From contig JBILXN010000036.1 in the NCBI GenBank assembly GCA_044378425.1, forward strand, positions 1 to 14,686: a stretch of DNA of 14,686 nucleotides, in the 5' to 3' direction. A model generated the notes under the pieces. That model searched no databases. It was not told the origin of the DNA and was given only the letters and a program-made list of their open reading frames with translations. The translations under genes and the position numbers were made by a program. This stretch comes from UBA6136 sp044378425. GTDB taxonomy: Bacteria; Pseudomonadota; Gammaproteobacteria; Methylococcales; Methylococcaceae. Below, in pieces: positions 10,201-13,200 of the stretch (its first letter is position 1; every line of letters begins with the position of its first letter).

Positions 10201-13200
10201 ATCATGCCGTGGTGGCCATTGAGGAAGCCGCACTGACCGGTGGTGCTTCTGCCAACACCATTAGTGCATCGGGCTTCATGGGTACGACCTGGATTTCAGG
10301 CGAGGGCGGTAATGACAGCCTGACCGGCGGTCTTGGAGCTGACAGCATCTGGGGAGGGGCTGATAACGACAGTCTTGTCGGTTCAGGCGGCAACGATACG
10401 CTGTTTGGGGGGAAGGGCGATAACCGGAATTCGGGTGGCGACGGTAACGACCTTTACGTTATTGATGCCGAGAGCGGTTTCAACCAGATTGTTGAATGGG
10501 CGGCTGAGGGCATTGATACGGTTGATGCAGGTGAGATGACGGACTCACTCAAGGCAACGATCGGTACCGCGGTGGCACCCGGTCAGGTGAGCGGCATATC
10601 CTCGGGGCCGGGCATTGAAGTCTCAAATGGCCAGATAGAAAACCTGATACTCGGATCGGGTGATGACAGCCTGAGTATCACGGATGGGGTTGATACCGGT
10701 ATGAGGTTGAGCGCCGGTGATGGCCAGGATACGCTCGATTACGGCAAGTGGACCACTGCTGTTTCGGTCAATCTTGGTACGGGTTCGGCGGTGGCGTTTA
10801 CCTCAGTTGAAGGGATCGAAAATGTTTATGGCGGTGCTGGCAACGATACCCTGATCGGCGGAGATGGGGCTAATGTCATCAAGGGCAATGCCGGAAATGA
10901 CAGTGTCTCTGGCAGCGCCGGGGACGATAGGTTGTCGGGTGACATCGGTAATGACACGCTCAATGGTGGCGCCGGAGACGATACTTTGGGTGGCGGAGGG
11001 AATGCCAATACGCTCAGCGGTGGGCTGGGTAATGATACCTATGTTTATGATGATCTGGCGTTTGCCGATACGCTTGCCGAGCTTGCTGTCCCAGGTGTGG
11101 ATACGGTTGATTTCTCTCAGATCAAGGGGGTTGGCAACCGCGTAACGTTCACCTTCATGGCAGGTGTTGATACGGTCAGCATTGTAACGACAACGCCGGC
11201 CGGCACCGTATCGGCACAGCTCAGGTCTGCCATGGAAACATGGGTGGGTGGTACCCAGTCCGACCGGTTTGTCATGGGAAATGGCATTGTTAATGCGGGG
11301 CTTCTGAATGGCGGGAGCACTCCCGCCAGTGATCTTGCTTCCGCCAATGTGCTCGATTACAGCGCCTATCTTTCGCCGGTGGCGATTGATTACGGCAACG
11401 TAACGGGTGAGGGCTTGATCGGTCAGGCGACGGGAACGGTGGGCGTCATCAACCTGATGCACGTGATCGGTGGACAGGCAGCCGATCGTTTTGTCTCTGG
11501 CGATTTGGCCGTGTGGTTTGAGGGAGGGGCAGGAAGCGATAACCTATCCGGAGGCGCGGCCAGTGACGCCCTTGAGGGGGGGGACGGCGATGACAGCCTC
11601 GACGGGGGTGGGTCTGCCGATACGCTGGGGGGTGGCGCGGGCAATGATGTGTATCGAGTTGATCATGTGCGGGATCAGGTCATCGAATCGCTGGGTGGTG
11701 GACACGATCAGATTGATACCACGTGTGCCAGCCTGACGCTTGCTGCCCACGTAGAAGACCTGCGGTATGTGGGGTCTGGGCGCTTTGCGGGCGTCGGTAA
11801 CGGTCTTGCCAATCTTATTGCCGGAGGCATGAGTGAGGATTACCTTTCGGGTGGAACTGGGGACGATACGTTGGACGGTAGCGCTTCCGCAGATACTATG
11901 GAAGGCGGAGCGGGTAATGATGTTTACCGGGTGGAGAATGTATCTGATTGGGTAGTGGAAGCGGCCGGCGGTGGACAAGATAGGGTAGAAACAGTGCTTG
12001 CCAGCCTGACGCTGGCCAGCTATGTGGAAAATCTCAGCTATGTGGGGTCGGGTAGATTCTCCGGATTAGGCAACGGTCTGGCCAACGCTATCGTAGGGGG
12101 CGCTTCTGCTGATACTTTGAACGGTGCTGCAGGTCAGGATACGCTCGAGGGTGGCCTCGGTGCCGACACCTTCGTGATCACCGCGCCCAGTGTAACGCTT
12201 GGCATGAATGCCAACCGGGATACCCTCAGGGATTTCACCTCAGGCGTCGACAACATTACCCTGCAGGGAACCTATTTCAGCGCGCTGAGTGGCGATAAAG
12301 ATCTAAGCGACAACTTGGTATTCACTACCCCGGTCGATGCTGACGATTACCTTATCTACATAAAGGCGAATGGGACACTGCTGTTTGATCCTGATGGTAG
12401 CGGCAAGCAAGCGGCTGTTGAAATCGCCAGATTGACGGGATCGCCGGCACTGAGTGCAACCGATCTTCACGTCTCGGCGCCCTGGGTCGTGCGGGTACAT
12501 AAGGGGCTGGCACTTGATGGCTACCTATCCAATGCCCTTGTCTGGGTCGATGGCGATGAGAATGGCATTCTCGACTGGACGGATGAAAACGCCAATGCGC
12601 AATGGGATGGCGGCGAAGGTGAGTCCTGGACGCTGACGGATGGCAGCGGTCAATTCGCGGGATTAGTCGGCGATGGTACGCTCAGAGTATCGTCGAATCC
12701 CAATGGTGATACGGTGGATATCTCGACCGGCAGGGTGTTTACCGGCAGCTATTCAGCGCCGTCGGGTTCGTCTGTCATCAGCCCCATTACTTCGCTGATC
12801 GTCGCTGCCGGCGGCAATGCCGATGCTGAATCCCGGGTCAAGACGGCCTTAGGGTTGGATCACGAACTGGTTCTTGGCCGCTACGACCCCTTGTCTGCGG
12901 CTGCTGCGGCCGGTTCAGATGCCAGTAAGGCTGCTTTGGCCATAAGGGTTCAAAGCGCTGCCGTTCAGATCGCCAACCTGCTCGATATTGCCGCCAGCGT
13001 CACTCAGGCAGCGGGCGCAAGTACCGGGAGTGTCGGGGAGCTCACGAATGCGGTAGTGGCGTCGTTACTACAATCGGCCGCCAATAGTGCGGGCGTGATG
13101 GATCTTGCGGATGCCAGCGTTATTGCCAGCGCGCTCAGGGCCGCTGGCCAACATGTCGTGACCGATCCAGTTCAGAGCGCCAAGCTTGATGCCCAAGTGA

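Noticed and set aside
9642..10205. 187-codon antisense open frame opposite RTX array 2
   Set aside because: Same reason: a repeat-derived shadow with no start context or domain.
10803..11462. 219-codon antisense open frame opposite arrays 4-5
   Set aside because: Shadow of the RTX repeats and linkers. The translation shows only an echo of the repeat periodicity.
12162..12476. Metalloprotease (serralysin) activity suggested by the M10-type cap
   Set aside because: No HExxHxxGxxH zinc-binding motif was seen in the protein. Only the C-terminal-type calcium-binding segment is present.
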